From assembly GCF_000235365.1 (NCBI RefSeq), contig NC_016451.1:434001-498000 (forward strand): a stretch of DNA of 64,000 nt, written 5' to 3'. The notes below the pieces were generated by a model that saw only the letters and a list, made by a program, of their open reading frames with translations, did no database searches and was not told the DNA's origin. This document shows positions 20,680 to 32,500 of the stretch, piece after piece (the first letter of the stretch is position 1; every line of letters begins with the position of its first letter). This DNA is from Eremothecium cymbalariae DBVPG#7215 (taxonomy: Eukaryota; Ascomycota; Saccharomycetes; Saccharomycetales; Saccharomycetaceae). The translations under genes were made by a program, and so were the position numbers.

Positions 20680-21960
20680 ATGCGTAAGTGTAAAGTGTTC
20701 GTTGGTAACTCACATGCGGAGCTTGGGAGGTTAGTTTGTCAAAGGTTAGGCATCGAGCCAGCTCCATGTTCATTAAAGAAGTTTGCAAATGGCGAGACTT
20801 CGGTTCAGATTGGGGTTTCTGTACGTGATGAGGATGTTTATGTTATTCAATCGGGATCATCTAGTATTAATGATCATATTATGGAGCTGTTAATTTTAGT
20901 TTCGGCATGTAGGGGTGGTTCGGCCAAGAAGATTACGGCGGTGATTCCACAATTTCCATATTCCAAGCAGTGTAAGATGAAGAAGCATCGTGGAGCCATT
21001 ACTGCTAGGATGCTAGCTAACTTGTTGATTATGGCAGGGGCGGATCATGTTGTTTCGATGGATTTGCATGCTTCTCAGATGCAGGGGTTTTTTACAAAAC
21101 CCGTTGATAATTTATACGGGGGTCCAAGTTTGGCTAAATGGATCAGGGAGCATGTTGAGGATTATCAGAATTCTATTGTTGTTTCTAAGAACCCTGGCGG
21201 GACTAAAAGGGTGACTGCTTTAGCGGATTCGTTGAAGATCAATTTTGCTATGATCCATACCGACCGGCGTCGTTCGAAAGATCTTTATTCTCAGAACAAA
21301 GACATGAAGCAACTGAAGATGAGAAAGCAGTCTATGTTAAGAAAAAATAGGCCGATTGTAAGGCCCGGTGATGAGGAGAATGAGGAGGAAAATATCATTT
21401 TGACAAACGGAATTCAAACGGCTAGGTTAGTGAATGGTCATGTTATTGATGACGATGAAGACGATAGTTATGAGTCTGGAGCAATGAATTCAGATCAAGA
21501 GGGCTCTATTAGCAGTGATTCTCATCCTATTGGAGGAAGTTATGAGGCGGCTGTGGATTCAGATGACGATGAGACAGCCGAAGAACAACAAGAAGAGAAG
21601 CTGATAACACTAGTCGGTAACGTTAACGGACGTTCGGCTATTATTTTGGACGATATGATCGACAGACCAGGTTCTTTCATTTCTGCTGCAGAGCACATGA
21701 AAAAGAATTGTGGTGCTAAAAAAGTTTATGTTGTAGCCACTCATGGATTATTTACTGGCGACTGTCTAGAGCAGCTTGAAAAATCAGATGCAATTCACCA
21801 AGTGGTCGTCACGAATACTTACCCTATTGATCAAGGACGTTTAAAATACTCTAAGAAACTTGTGATCATTGATGTATCTTCGATCTTTGCTGAGTGTATT
21901 CGTCGGGACCATTACGGTGAATCCATTTCTGTTCTGTTTGAATCTTTAGCCTCGCTATAG
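20680..21960 (+). CDS. PRS1: Ribose-phosphate pyrophosphokinase (PRPP synthetase) subunit Prs1
   Basis: 426 residues from the first ATG (S. cerevisiae Prs1 427). It makes PRPP from ribose 5-phosphate and ATP for nucleotide, His and Trp synthesis, in complexes with other Prs subunits. Seen motifs: FANGETSVQIG near the N-terminus, VVSMDLHASQMQGFF (divalent cation site), VVSKNPGGTKR, and the PRPP loop (ILDDMIDRPGSF). An acidic, Ser-rich non-homologous insert at about residues 205-310 interrupts the fold. This insert is the known mark of yeast Prs1, which links the enzyme to cell integrity signalling. Synteny equals YKL181W. Confidence 0.97.
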   Translation: MRKCKVFVGNSHAELGRLVCQRLGIEPAPCSLKKFANGETSVQIGVSVRDEDVYVIQSGSSSINDHIMELLILVSACRGGSAKKITAVIPQFPYSKQCKMKKHRGAITARMLANLLIMAGADHVVSMDLHASQMQGFFTKPVDNLYGGPSLAKWIREHVEDYQNSIVVSKNPGGTKRVTALADSLKINFAMIHTDRRRSKDLYSQNKDMKQLKMRKQSMLRKNRPIVRPGDEENEEENIILTNGIQTARLVNGHVIDDDEDDSYESGAMNSDQEGSISSDSHPIGGSYEAAVDSDDDETAEEQQEEKLITLVGNVNGRSAIILDDMIDRPGSFISAAEHMKKNCGAKKVYVVATHGLFTGDCLEQLEKSDAIHQVVVTNTYPIDQGRLKYSKKLVIIDVSSIFAECIRRDHYGESISVLFESLASL

Positions 21961-22520
21961 CTTAAGAGGCTTAGCTACACTTGCATTATCATCAATTACC
22001 AAAGAATTAAAAAAAAGTTTTACACATTTGTGTATTTTATTTTTGTTATAACAGTTTACCATTGCTACATTAATATTAAGCGACTGTTTTTTATTACTTA
22101 GATATTTTGTCTTATTTTGATCAAAATATTGTGATACTCTTTCCCGGAAGTTATTTCGGATTTGTTACCCAATGATGCAGTCATCTTGGACTGCAGGACT
22201 TGTCTTCCTAATAAGAAGCATAGTACTAACGGAGCATTGGAATATAAAAACTGCAAATAAAAAATGTACGATTTCGCCGCTATCGAAGTCCTACATTTTG
22301 GAAGATTGAAAAGTCAGCTACCTAGCGACCTGTTAGTCATTTCCGAATCTTGCATATATTGTTCAATACTAGATAAACTATCGTAGAATCCTAGTTAATG
22401 TCTTATTAAGGTTAGAAATTGTTCTCAAAGGAATCGGGGTTATTCTACCCATCATCACCATCATCAAATAGTAAAGATTTACCAAAGTGAAGTGGGATAC
22501 GTAAAAGCACTGCAAGTAAA
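21961..22520. other. Convergent PRS1-VIP1 spacer
   Basis: 560 bp of AT-rich 3' flank for both genes, with T-rich tracts after PRS1. TACTAAC at 22224-22230 has no matching donor site, and TTCCGAA at 22341-22347 has no centromere context. No gene is seen. Confidence 0.5.
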
Positions 22521-25500
22521 TTATGCAGTCTCTTTTTTGATGGCAGGTCTTCTATACGTCAAGTTTGGACTAGTGATATGAACTGGTGTGAATTTTTGAG
22601 GCATATTGACCCTAGAAAACTTGGTTCTCAACTTTTGAGATACGTAGTCCATATCTAAATGCTTGGTTAAAGAAATTTTTGTAATGCAGCTAATGTAGTG
22701 ATTATCGTCCAATTGTACATCTAGCGGGTCTTGAGTGTGACACCCAGGTGACATTTTCAATCTAATAGCGTGAGACTTTTGGCCACAACTGTCGGCACTT
22801 TCATATAACTCAAAGTTAATCTGAGACAAATAATCCAATTCTGGCAATGCGTTTCTAGCAATCCGCATTGGTAGTCCAGCCTCATATATGATATTTAACA
22901 ATGTGTAAATATGCGATTCTTTTGTGAAATATGCAACACAAGCCGGGGTGTCTTTATTTTTCATATCATCAATGTCATTTAGGATCTGTTTTGCCAAAGG
23001 CAATGAAGTTAACAAGCCAATGTCCAATTTTTCATTATCCTCGATACCGTATTCCTGAGGACAGATAAAGTCAAATAAAACCTTTGACAACCTATATAGC
23101 TCTCTGAGTTGCATGAATTTAGGGTCATCGAATATACAGTTTGTAGTAGAACAAGGCGCTTCGATACCACCTTCCTTTTCTAGAACCCAACCTAAAGAGC
23201 CAACGCTATTGGCGGTCTTTCCATTTGTGGAATTCTCAGGTATTTTGAAGTTATTCTTAGCCAAGATATTAATTGGGTAACGGTCCACTAAAGAGTGCTG
23301 ACAAGGGTCCTCGTTTTTCAATTCAGTAGTTGCATCAGGAGCAAATATATTTTCTAAGAAGACCCTGTTGTGAAGAGCATCATATTTCATAGTATCGTAC
23401 AACTCAGATATCTTGGAAGGATCGACCTTATCAACACTAACAAATTCCTTGAATAATTTGTCCCATCTTTCTTTAAATAACATAGAGTCTTCACCACAAC
23501 ACCATCCTTTTTGAATTTCGGAAACATTATTCGTGGCAAAGTTATGGTCCATAATTCTCTTATGATAGTTCATTAACTCTACAACACGCTTAATGACCAG
23601 GTATGGCTCTGGCATTTTAGGAGGCCAGGCAAATTCAGGAGGGGCCTCCTTACCTTCTCTCAAAAGTGGCTTTAGCTGTTTTTTACTTTATCCATTAAAT
23701 CCTTGGCGGCATTTGAATCATCCAATAAGTCTTTTCTAATACTGATTTCATCACTGCCTAGCGCATCAGCACCGAATAACGCGGTGGCCCATATTTGAGC
23801 AGATGCTAGAACACGCCGTTCGGATGATGAGAATATCTTTATGTTCTGAAGAATATTTTTATTTAACAAATCAAAATCCTGTCTCATTTGTTCGCCTAGT
23901 TCTTCTGCTTGGTAACGTGCCGAATGTGTTGGTTCCCCGCCCCATTTAAGTATGAATTGGACTTTTTCAACGTCTTTTTCACTATTTAAAACCGGCTTCA
24001 ACTGAATCTTAGTTCCTGGGAAGTTTAGCTTCTTTTCTAAAGCATTTGCTAAAACATTTAGTTTGTTTATATCTTCAACACCTTCCTCTTTTGCAATTTG
24101 CAAAGCTTGTAAAACTATTTTCAAGTCATTAACGTTTCTGATAACAACTTCTTCCTTGTGTCCTTTTAATAATGAGATAAAAATCTGGGATCTAAAAGAA
24201 TGTTTAAACTTTTGCTTCGGAGTGCGGTCGGCATGACGAATGATCGTGACTAAACCTTTGAACATCCATTTCTGTCGCTTTTCTTCCTGAATTACTGGCA
24301 GATGACGTTTGTTCAAATCAATTTGCTTCTTTGCATTCAGAAAAATGTCCCTTAGGATTTTGGCGCATGAATCGTAATATACAGCGTTATCCTTAACAAA
24401 AGAAAAGCCATTGACGTCAATAACGAAGCTTTGGCCATTTACACGCAGTAAATCAAACCCACAAATCATTTGTGAAAAGGCCTTTGAGACCCGAGCTGCC
24501 ATTTGCTTTTCCTCGTCAGATAGTTCAGTTATATATCTGATCTCTTTACCGTGTGTATTTCTACGAACAATTCCGTCCACAACAGGTGACTTTCTAGTTT
24601 CGGCATGACAAAAGCTTTCACCTACCGTATATGCCTTAACATCCTCAAAGTTATCGGTATCCATAAATTGTTCGTAGATATATGATCCTTCAGTACGTGG
24701 GTAAATTAACGCCGGATCAAATTCGGATGACTTATTGCCCACTTTACGGAATAACCGGCGACCACCACCACCATTTTTTGAATGGTAGTAAATATAGATA
24801 TTGTGATCTTCTCCATCAACAGGTTTTTCAACAAAGGGCTTAGCCATAGTTTCGCCATTTACCTCTAAGGTATCGATATCAACCATTCTCCATATAGGCT
24901 CTTTTATTGGCTTCACATCAACACCGCGTTCTAATAATTTGGTTCTTAACGCATCGTCTACACGTGGACCGCCATCTCTGGTGATTTCCAATCTTGGAGG
25001 AGTGGAAACCTGAGCGGCTGCGAGCAACTTCAAACACAACCTTCTATCCCATAAAACCTTTTGCATTATCAAATCATTTATAATGAAAGGCTTCCGTAAC
25101 ATGATATAGTCGATGGCCTTATTTAATGGAAACCCAGATGAGAAAAAAGATATCAAAAAGTCACAGGTGGGCCAGTTCTCTATATTCTCATCCAGGATAA
25201 CCTTATCGCCAAAAATAATCGTTTCGAATTCACCATGTTCAATCAACCGATTCAAAATGTGTCTGCATGGCTTTGATAAAACTTTGGCGTCCATTGCACA
25301 CACACCAATCTTACCTATTTTTGGCAATTGAGGCTTGCTTATCGATGTCGATGATTTCCGTGAAGAGCTTGAGGATCCAGGCGCAGTTGACAGGTCGCCT
25401 TTATGTGATTTCGATTCATCAATATCTTCGTATTGTTCTTGGTCTAGCCTCCTCGTCGACTCATCATGAGAATCAGCATTGGAGATCCCACTAGAACTAT

Positions 25501-25912
25501 ATGCTTCCTCCGACGGTGTGTTATTTCTAGTAGTGACAAAACCAGCATCCGAAGACTGATTAAGAGATACGCTATCGCTGACAAGGCTCCCAGTCTTCTT
25601 TGAAACACAAGGTGAGTCATCAAAGAGATTAGTCTGTGAAGCTGCAACAGAGCATCCAACACCTAGATTTGATTGCTGAGACTGCACGCTAACTGATCTG
25701 GCAAGGGGATTGAGATCCTGGTTTTCTCCGAGCTCAGCCTCCTCATCGGTAGGAATACTAGCTGGTGGAAGCTTCAATGAGGTATTTTCACTAGAAGACG
25801 TTTTAGGAGTGAACCCTTCCAAAATGGGAGCTATGGTTTCCATTGCTTTTTTGGTATTGCAATTCAAAAACAGTGGAGACAGTTGAGCTTGAGCAGAGTT
25901 ATCTTTACTCAT
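22521..25912 (-). CDS. VIP1: Inositol hexakisphosphate/diphosphoinositol kinase Vip1, with internal -1 frame break
   Basis: ATG at 25912. The first frame gives 746 residues and stops at 23672. The rest of the protein (REGKEAP onward) continues in the -1 frame to the stop at 22521. One extra A in the A6 run at 23679-23684 would give one frame of about 1130 residues (S. cerevisiae 1146). Vip1 makes 1-IP7/IP8 signalling molecules. Order: Ser-rich acidic N-terminus; ATP-grasp kinase at about 200-530; histidine phosphatase domain from about 550 with RHADRTP at 559-565. The break falls inside the phosphatase domain. No ATG opens the second frame, so it is not a separate gene. Causes could be a homopolymer error, a true mutation, or -1 frameshifting. 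Divergent from UTP21 as YLR410W is from YLR409C. Confidence 0.9.
23619..23650 (-). other. 8-bp perfect stem downstream of the VIP1 frame break
   Basis: On the mRNA strand AGGAGGCC (23650-23643) pairs with GGCCUCCU (23626-23619) across a 16-nt loop. A competing 5-bp hairpin can form inside the same segment. It starts 27 nt after the slippery heptamer, longer than the usual 5-9 nt spacer. Confidence 0.5.
23678..23684 (-). other. A AAA AAC slippery heptamer at VIP1 frame break
   Basis: In the zero frame the mRNA reads GUA AAA AAC AGC UAA, so the heptamer A AAA AAC lies in the phase required for simultaneous -1 slippage. After slippage the next codons are CAG CUA AAG, which restore the conserved reading frame. 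Confidence 0.7.
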
Positions 25913-26610
25913 GGTCCACGATTAACTGTTGATTCTTCCTAGCTATATCTGACTTCCCTTCAAGCTATTAAACCTAACCTGCGCTTTCTTTATATATATA
26001 TATCTTTGCGAGATGAGTACTTTGACACTTCAAACAAATTAATACATGTTTATTCCAGTACGAAATCGTTTTCCCTTGCCAGGGCCCATTGCGCTCACAA
26101 TGCGCTCGTGCCTAAAATCATGGCCACAAGAATAGAGCTAGTTCTAATCAACCAAAAGTAATCAATAGAAAGGACACTTGCCATGAAAGATTGGCACTAA
26201 TAGCTGCCTTTATTTTCGCTTCCCATGTTTCTATACAATCACATGTTTTTATGTAACTCCCAACTTGAACTTTTAACCTTCACAAAGACAGAACTAGCTT
26301 TTCAGAAGGCAGGTTACGGCTGAGAGACAAGTATAAGAGACAACTATGGGTCCCAAAATAACACTACTCCCGATGCAGCCAACAGATACGTTTATAATTG
26401 TAGTTGCTATGTTGGATTATGTTTCCTCACCGAAGTAGTTGAAGTTACATTTCTTTTTTGATGTAAAAGATGATCGTGGAAGTTGATTTGAAAATTTTGA
26501 GATGAGATGAATTCGAGAAATGAAGTTATATTCATCTAATTGAATGAAAGTAATTCAATTGGTTTGGCGGTTGAGAAAGGACTTGCCTCGTTTTCGGTAA
26601 TTTTCAAGCA
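25913..26610. promoter_or_regulatory. Divergent VIP1-UTP21 promoter
   Basis: 698 bp. A TATATATATATAT tract near 25992-26004 suits VIP1. A direct repeat of TGCGCTC lies at about 26090-26107. RRPE/PAC-like motifs lie close to UTP21 (separate entry). Confidence 0.5.
26489..26508 (+). promoter_or_regulatory. RRPE-PAC-like module of UTP21
   Basis: TGAAAATTTT (26489-26498; RRPE consensus TGAAAAATTTT) is followed directly by GAGATGAGAT (26499-26508; PAC consensus GCGATGAGMT, one mismatch). It lies about 105 bp upstream of the ATG, the usual place for ribosome-biogenesis genes. Stb3 and Dot6/Tod6 bind such motifs in S. cerevisiae. Confidence 0.5.
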
Positions 26611-29448
26611 ATGGCGGATATTGGTTCTTATAAAAAACACAAAAGCAATCAGTCTAATGTGACAGGCAGTGTAAGAGCGTCGAAATTGTTTTCGCCCTTC
26701 AGAATTATTGGTAATGTAACTAATGAGGTGCCTTTTGCTGTTGGGACACTTGGAAGCACTTTTTATGTTGCGACCAGTGTGGGTAAATGTTTTCAAATTT
26801 ATGATGCCAGCAATCTTCATTTGTTATTTGTTGCAGAGAAAGAGGTCGAGTCGAAAATTAGCTGTTTAGCTGCACATTTCCATCATTTATACGTCGGGTA
26901 TGGATCCAAAGTCGGCGTGTACAAAAGAGGCAGACAGGAGCATCTAATTGAACTACCGGAGGAATCAGAAGGAGGGGGTGACGTCAAGGTGTGCACGATA
27001 CGTATTTTCGGTGATTTTCTGTGTGTGTCTGCTAGTAACAACACTGTCTATGTTTTTAAGAAAGCGGCATCTGATGATAAAGTTCCCACGCAGTTCTATA
27101 CGAAATTTACCATTAATAAGTTGCAAGGGGGAGAAATCGTGAGCTTAATCCACTTGCCAACATACTTGAATAAATTGGTTGTGGTGACTAAGTCGAACTT
27201 ATTGTTGTACAATGTTCGTAGCAGGAAGCTACTGTTTACTTCAGACGAATTCTCTGTGCAAATATCTACAGCAGAACCCGCGCCTGCATTGGATATATTG
27301 GCCCTAGGTTCAATATCTGGTGAAGTTTTACTGTTCAATATGAAGAAGGGTCGTATTATGCGCTCTATTAAATTGCTGGTACCAGTCTCTTCCATATCTT
27401 TCAGAACCGATGGCTCAGCACACATATCTGTCGGTTCATCAAACGGTGACCTGATTTTCTACGATTTAAATCGCTTTACCAGAATTCATATTCTAAAGGG
27501 GATCCATAAGGAAGGCGAGGGTGGTGTTGTCAAGGCTTGCTTTTTGAATGGGCAGCCTATAGTTGTGACATCTGGTGGCGACAATCAACTTAAAGAGTTT
27601 GCATTTGATCCATCTCTATCACAGAGCGATGGGGAAACTGTTGTACAACCTCCCAGACTGTTGCGTTCTAGGGGTGGACACTCTCAACCACCTTCTTGTA
27701 TTATGTTTGCAGACAAGCAAAGCCATTTTTTGCTTTCAGCCTCAAAAGACAGGTCCTTGTGGGGGTTTTCTTTGCGTAAGGATGCCCAATCTCAAGAACT
27801 TTCCCAGAGACAACATAAGAATAAAGATGGATCGAGAATAGCGGGGATTACTATGAAAGAAAAGCTTCCAGAAATCATAACGATGGCTATCGAGAATGCA
27901 AGAGAAGGCGAATGGGATAATATTATTACCGGAAATAGAGGTGAGAAGTTTGCCCGAACATGGAATTCTAAAACAAAAAGAATAGGGAGATGGACCTTGT
28001 CCACTTCGGATGATGGCTTTGTCAAGAGTGTCGCAATATCTCAGTGTGGGAACTTTGGCTTTGTTGGCTCTTCTAATGGAAGCATTAATGTCTATAATTT
28101 ACAGAGTGGTTTAAAACGTAAGATTTACAAACTTCATAATAAGGCTGTCACAGGACTTGGTATAGACGGGATGAATAGAAAGATGGTGTCTTGTGGTCTC
28201 GATGGCATAGTTGGATTTTATGACTTTAACAGCAATTCCCTATTAGGAAAGTTAAAACTTGGTTGCCCAATTACACATATGGTATACCACAGATCTTCTG
28301 ATTTGTTCGCGGTTGCATTAGATGATTTTTCTATTTTTATTATTGATTCTCTAACACACAAAGTTGTCAGGCAATTATGGGGCCATTCAAATAGGATAAC
28401 TGCTTTTGATTTTTCACCAGATGGCAGATGGGTTGTTTCTGCATCATTAGATTCTACTATTAGAACTTGGGACCTACCGACTGGCAGTTGTATTGATGGT
28501 GTTAAATTAGATAGCGTTGCAACAAGCTTGAAGTTTTCCCCAACTGGAGAGTACCTTGCAACTTCACATGTTTTTGGTAATGGAATATCTATTTGGACTA
28601 ACAGAGCACAATTCAAAGCAATTTCAACCAGAATAATTGATGAAGAGGAGTTCCACAAACTTTTGTTGCCAAATGCTTCCCAAGAAGGTGGTGTTTCAAT
28701 GTTAGATGGTGCATTTGAAGAAGATGAATCAGAAGAAGATCTTACTTTTGGTAAATATGATTCAGTTGAACAAATCAGTGATGATCTTGTAACCTTGTCC
28801 TTGGGTCCAAGGAATAAAATGGGTACATTACTTAACTTAGATGTGATAAAAAAACGTTCCAAACCAAAGGAGCCGCCAAAGAAGGCTGAAGGTATTCCTT
28901 TTTTCCTACAACTGCAAGGTGAGAAAGTAGGAGATGATGCCTCTGGTAGAGAGGGAGTCGAATATAAAGATCCTGCCGCCATTTTAGCCCAGCAAGAACT
29001 TGAGAGAAGAAACCTTGATGCACAAGAACAGTTACGCAAGTTTAAACCTACAGGTAATATAGGGTTTGAATCTAAGTTCACTAAAAAATTAAGAGAAAGT
29101 GCAGAATCTCAAGACTATGAAATAATTTTGAAAATGTTAGTTGCTATGCCTCCATCCGCTATTGATTTGGAAATCAGGTCATTAAATGCTTTTGAACCAT
29201 TTGACGAAATAGCATGGTTCATTGATGCCTTGGCGCATGGTTTGCGGACTAATAAAAACTTTGAGCTTTACGAAGTCTTTATGTCTTTGTTGATTAAGAT
29301 ACACGGTGATGTAATAAATGCTAATAACAAAGACGACATGATAGCTAATGCATTAGAAAATTGGAATAAAGCTCACATACAAGTTGAAAGGTTGGATGAC
29401 TTAGTTAAATTCTGTTCAGGTGTTATAAACTTTGTTACTACTGGCTAA
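26611..29448 (+). CDS. UTP21: Utp21, U3 snoRNP/SSU processome WD40 protein
   Basis: 945 residues (S. cerevisiae 939), ATG start. It is a UTP-B subunit needed for 18S rRNA maturation in the nucleolus. Two stretches of WD40 repeats cover about residues 30-680, seen in units such as SPDGRWVVSASLDSTIRTWD and GHSNRITAFDFSP. An acidic linker (EEDESEEDL) and the C-terminal Utp21 helical domain (about 770-945) follow. An RRPE/PAC-like pair in the promoter fits its class. Divergent from VIP1 and convergent with VAM6 with 87 bp between them. Orthologue of YLR409C. Confidence 0.97.
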   Translation: MADIGSYKKHKSNQSNVTGSVRASKLFSPFRIIGNVTNEVPFAVGTLGSTFYVATSVGKCFQIYDASNLHLLFVAEKEVESKISCLAAHFHHLYVGYGSKVGVYKRGRQEHLIELPEESEGGGDVKVCTIRIFGDFLCVSASNNTVYVFKKAASDDKVPTQFYTKFTINKLQGGEIVSLIHLPTYLNKLVVVTKSNLLLYNVRSRKLLFTSDEFSVQISTAEPAPALDILALGSISGEVLLFNMKKGRIMRSIKLLVPVSSISFRTDGSAHISVGSSNGDLIFYDLNRFTRIHILKGIHKEGEGGVVKACFLNGQPIVVTSGGDNQLKEFAFDPSLSQSDGETVVQPPRLLRSRGGHSQPPSCIMFADKQSHFLLSASKDRSLWGFSLRKDAQSQELSQRQHKNKDGSRIAGITMKEKLPEIITMAIENAREGEWDNIITGNRGEKFARTWNSKTKRIGRWTLSTSDDGFVKSVAISQCGNFGFVGSSNGSINVYNLQSGLKRKIYKLHNKAVTGLGIDGMNRKMVSCGLDGIVGFYDFNSNSLLGKLKLGCPITHMVYHRSSDLFAVALDDFSIFIIDSLTHKVVRQLWGHSNRITAFDFSPDGRWVVSASLDSTIRTWDLPTGSCIDGVKLDSVATSLKFSPTGEYLATSHVFGNGISIWTNRAQFKAISTRIIDEEEFHKLLLPNASQEGGVSMLDGAFEEDESEEDLTFGKYDSVEQISDDLVTLSLGPRNKMGTLLNLDVIKKRSKPKEPPKKAEGIPFFLQLQGEKVGDDASGREGVEYKDPAAILAQQELERRNLDAQEQLRKFKPTGNIGFESKFTKKLRESAESQDYEIILKMLVAMPPSAIDLEIRSLNAFEPFDEIAWFIDALAHGLRTNKNFELYEVFMSLLIKIHGDVINANNKDDMIANALENWNKAHIQVERLDDLVKFCSGVINFVTTG

Positions 29449-29535
29449 TGGAGTAAACATCTTTTATATATAAGAATCTATTACTGCTTACCAACATTGA
29501 ACTATAGTAATAGCACCAATTTATAATTATTGATG

Positions 29536-32500
29536 TCAAGATATATTTCCTTGTGAATATTTGTACTCCCCCAATGTTTTGATAGTTGGCAGAACGTTAA
29601 ATTCACGATCTTCGGTCAACAATTTTCCATGAAGAGAACGGCCGCAGTTATAGTGTGCAACAACATTGTGATCTCCGATCTTGAATAAAGAAAGCCATTC
29701 GCTGGTACCGATATTTAAATATTTGTGGCAAACATAACATTTGCTGTCATCATTAATGATGACAAAATCTGAGCTAAGCCTTGAAGATTTGTAGGTGCAT
29801 TCTATAAGATTTACCCTTAATAAATTACTCTTTATTCTAGACTGATTCTTCTTCATTGAAGAGTTTTTAATCCTTCGGCTCAAAAAATCTTTCAGATTGT
29901 TAATTGGGATATCTGGAGGCAACTTCTCGAACAAGCTTATAGGATCTAATTTGGAACCATTCTCGATAAGAAACAAGTGCAAATTCTTCCAGCCATTGAA
30001 ATCAACTTTTGATAACAACTTTTCAAATAACGACATCAAAATCTTCCGACCAAGCCTCTTATCAGAGGCAAATAATTCGTTGCCGTATGATGATGATTGC
30101 GGGTAGTTCCCTAAATCATCAATTAATATACTCAATGCAGCATCATGCTCGCCCAGTTTTCGGAGAGGGTATATCTTCAATAACTTAAGAAGCTTTACCT
30201 TTTCTGGGTTTAACGTATCACCTTCAAGTGCAGAAGACAAATATCTTAATACAACACGAGGTTCATAGTATGAAGTGGTTCTTAATATTGCTTTTAACTT
30301 TTTGTCATAAATTTTTTCATCAATATTTTGTATATACCTCATAATCAAATAGTTGAAGATTTTTGGGTCCTTATGATGGTAAATATTAACAATGTATTCC
30401 AAATAAGTCAATGACAGTGAGTCTTCGTACTTGTTAATATAGTTGTACACTAACTCATAGTTATAGGTACCACATAAAGGTGTATCATTCATAAATATAC
30501 TGGAGATAATATACTCCTTATCTTTAAAGTGCTTCAGTAACCAGTCAGTGTATTCAAAAATACTTTCTAGATATTGGGCTGGCAATTTGCGCAAATAATC
30601 TATAACTAAATTCTTGATTTCTTCATGCACCTTTTGGGCAGTGAAGTTTTTATCAACATAATCAGATAAATGTGTTAATAATTGTAATGCCTTATCATGC
30701 TCTGCTTTATTATAATAGAAATCAATTAATTCCTGAAACATTTGATTGGATTTTAACGATTCTTCGACTGTTTTGAAATCGCAGTTGTTTTGCACTCTGA
30801 TTAAGGGACCTACTAAAGTTTTGTTATAGTGTACATAAATCTGGAACAAAACGGTATCAATTCCTGTTAGTAGTTTGGAAAGATCAAGACGCAAAGTTGA
30901 ACCAACCTGAAAGAATTCCAAATCTACTTTAATCGAATGCGAGCGATATTTCCAACTAATTGTGCCATTGGGACCTGCCCGCTGCAAGTTATGCAAATTC
31001 CTCCTGATATCAGTAAGGTAAGGTAGACAACAACGGTTAATAAGTTTCTTGGATAATTCGGGTTGCATATTGCTGGGTGGAGACGTATGGAAGGTAGAAA
31101 GTTTATCAATTGTGAATGAGATCGTGGGCGGTAAGCAGCGTTTAATAACCAATTCTGGAGGAGCCAAGCATTCAATGAATGTTTCAAAAATACGCTTAAC
31201 GAGTAGATCTGGAAGCTGTGCGAACTGATCATCAGGCTTTTTTATTGCATCAACAGCAAGCAATGTCTCAAACTTCTCATAGGATTTTAGAGCAAATAAA
31301 ATATTTAGGTCTCGCAGTTTGAAAGAATATTTATCCAAACACTCATGAATGTTATCAGACTCTGCCAACCCGAAAATATCTAATGAGACGCCAGGATCTA
31401 ATATACTGTCATAAAATGTAATATTTCTCTGCAATGCCTCATATTGATTGGCCTCTGTGTATTCATAAATCGATTTGCTTTCTTGTGTAAATGAGGCCTC
31501 TAAAGAATCCTCGACAGATAATCGATACATCTCTAAATCATTCGACATAGTCCACACCAAAAGAAAGGAAGTTGACATTATGAAAACCTTCCTGATCTCT
31601 TTTTCTACAAATATTTCCAGAAAAACGAAGCCTTGGTTATAATCAACAATTCGAATGGTATTTTGGTTGTTTATAACTAGAAAACGACATGCAAAAAACT
31701 GCATATAATCAAAATCCCTGTTTCTATCGAAAAATCTTTTATTATCAAGAATGGTAATGTAACCTAATCCATTATTCCTTATATCTAATTTGGATAGCAT
31801 CTCAGTTTTTCCGTCCATTACAACTGGGTGACAACAATCCGATGGCTGAAAAGTAAATCTAATGTCCTTGAATGACCTTCCATTCGTCTTTTTGAACCAT
31901 AGACTCGTTAAGGTAGTTTTTCTAGAAATTTGAGAAGGACTCTCAGTAGAAAGTATCGACTTTACATCATCAAAAGTACTTTTGGATAGGACTCTGACCT
32001 CAGTTTGGGTCAATTCTAATTCTTTAACCAAATCATACAGCTCCTTAGACCATATAGGTTTGATAATTTTCTCAATTTTGGTAAGCTCTGAACTCATATA
32101 GGTACAAAGATAAACAGCTGTCGATGATACTATAACGCAACCTGTATCTCCAATCGAAGTAGATTTCAAAACTTCTGATTTGGTCGGCAAGGTCAGCTCC
32201 TGAATAGACCGAAACTGACCATCTATCCAAGTGAGCATTTTAAATTTTGAAGAACCTTTAATCGAGTAAAATAGTACAGTCATCTCCTCCTTACCGTTCT
32301 CCAGACCCTTTTCTAGCAACCAAAACTTGTCGATACCTCTCTTATCGACAATTTTATCATATTGCTGCAAATTACAAGCATGTAGCAAAACAAAACACCT
32401 CTCGCATTTCACAAATACAGTATCCAACTGAGCTGAATATTTTAACCTCTGGACTTCATAATGTTCCTCCAACAAACTCGGATATTTATGTAAAAGTTGA

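Noticed and set aside
22224..22230. TACTAAC branch-site-like sequence
   Set aside because: No GTATGT donor upstream and no coding sequence to join; a chance match in the PRS1 3' region.
22341..22347. TTCCGAA, the core of a CDEIII centromere element
   Set aside because: No CDEI (RTCACRTG) at a suitable distance and no long AT-rich CDEII; it lies in a convergent gene spacer.
22521..23663. Separate gene for the C-terminal part of VIP1
   Set aside because: Its first possible start is a TTG inside a conserved segment, and the sequence before it (out of frame) continues the conserved Vip1 alignment.
28218..29081. 287-codon open frame antisense to UTP21
   Set aside because: A shadow of the UTP21 coding frame; Ser/Leu-rich composition typical of antisense frames.
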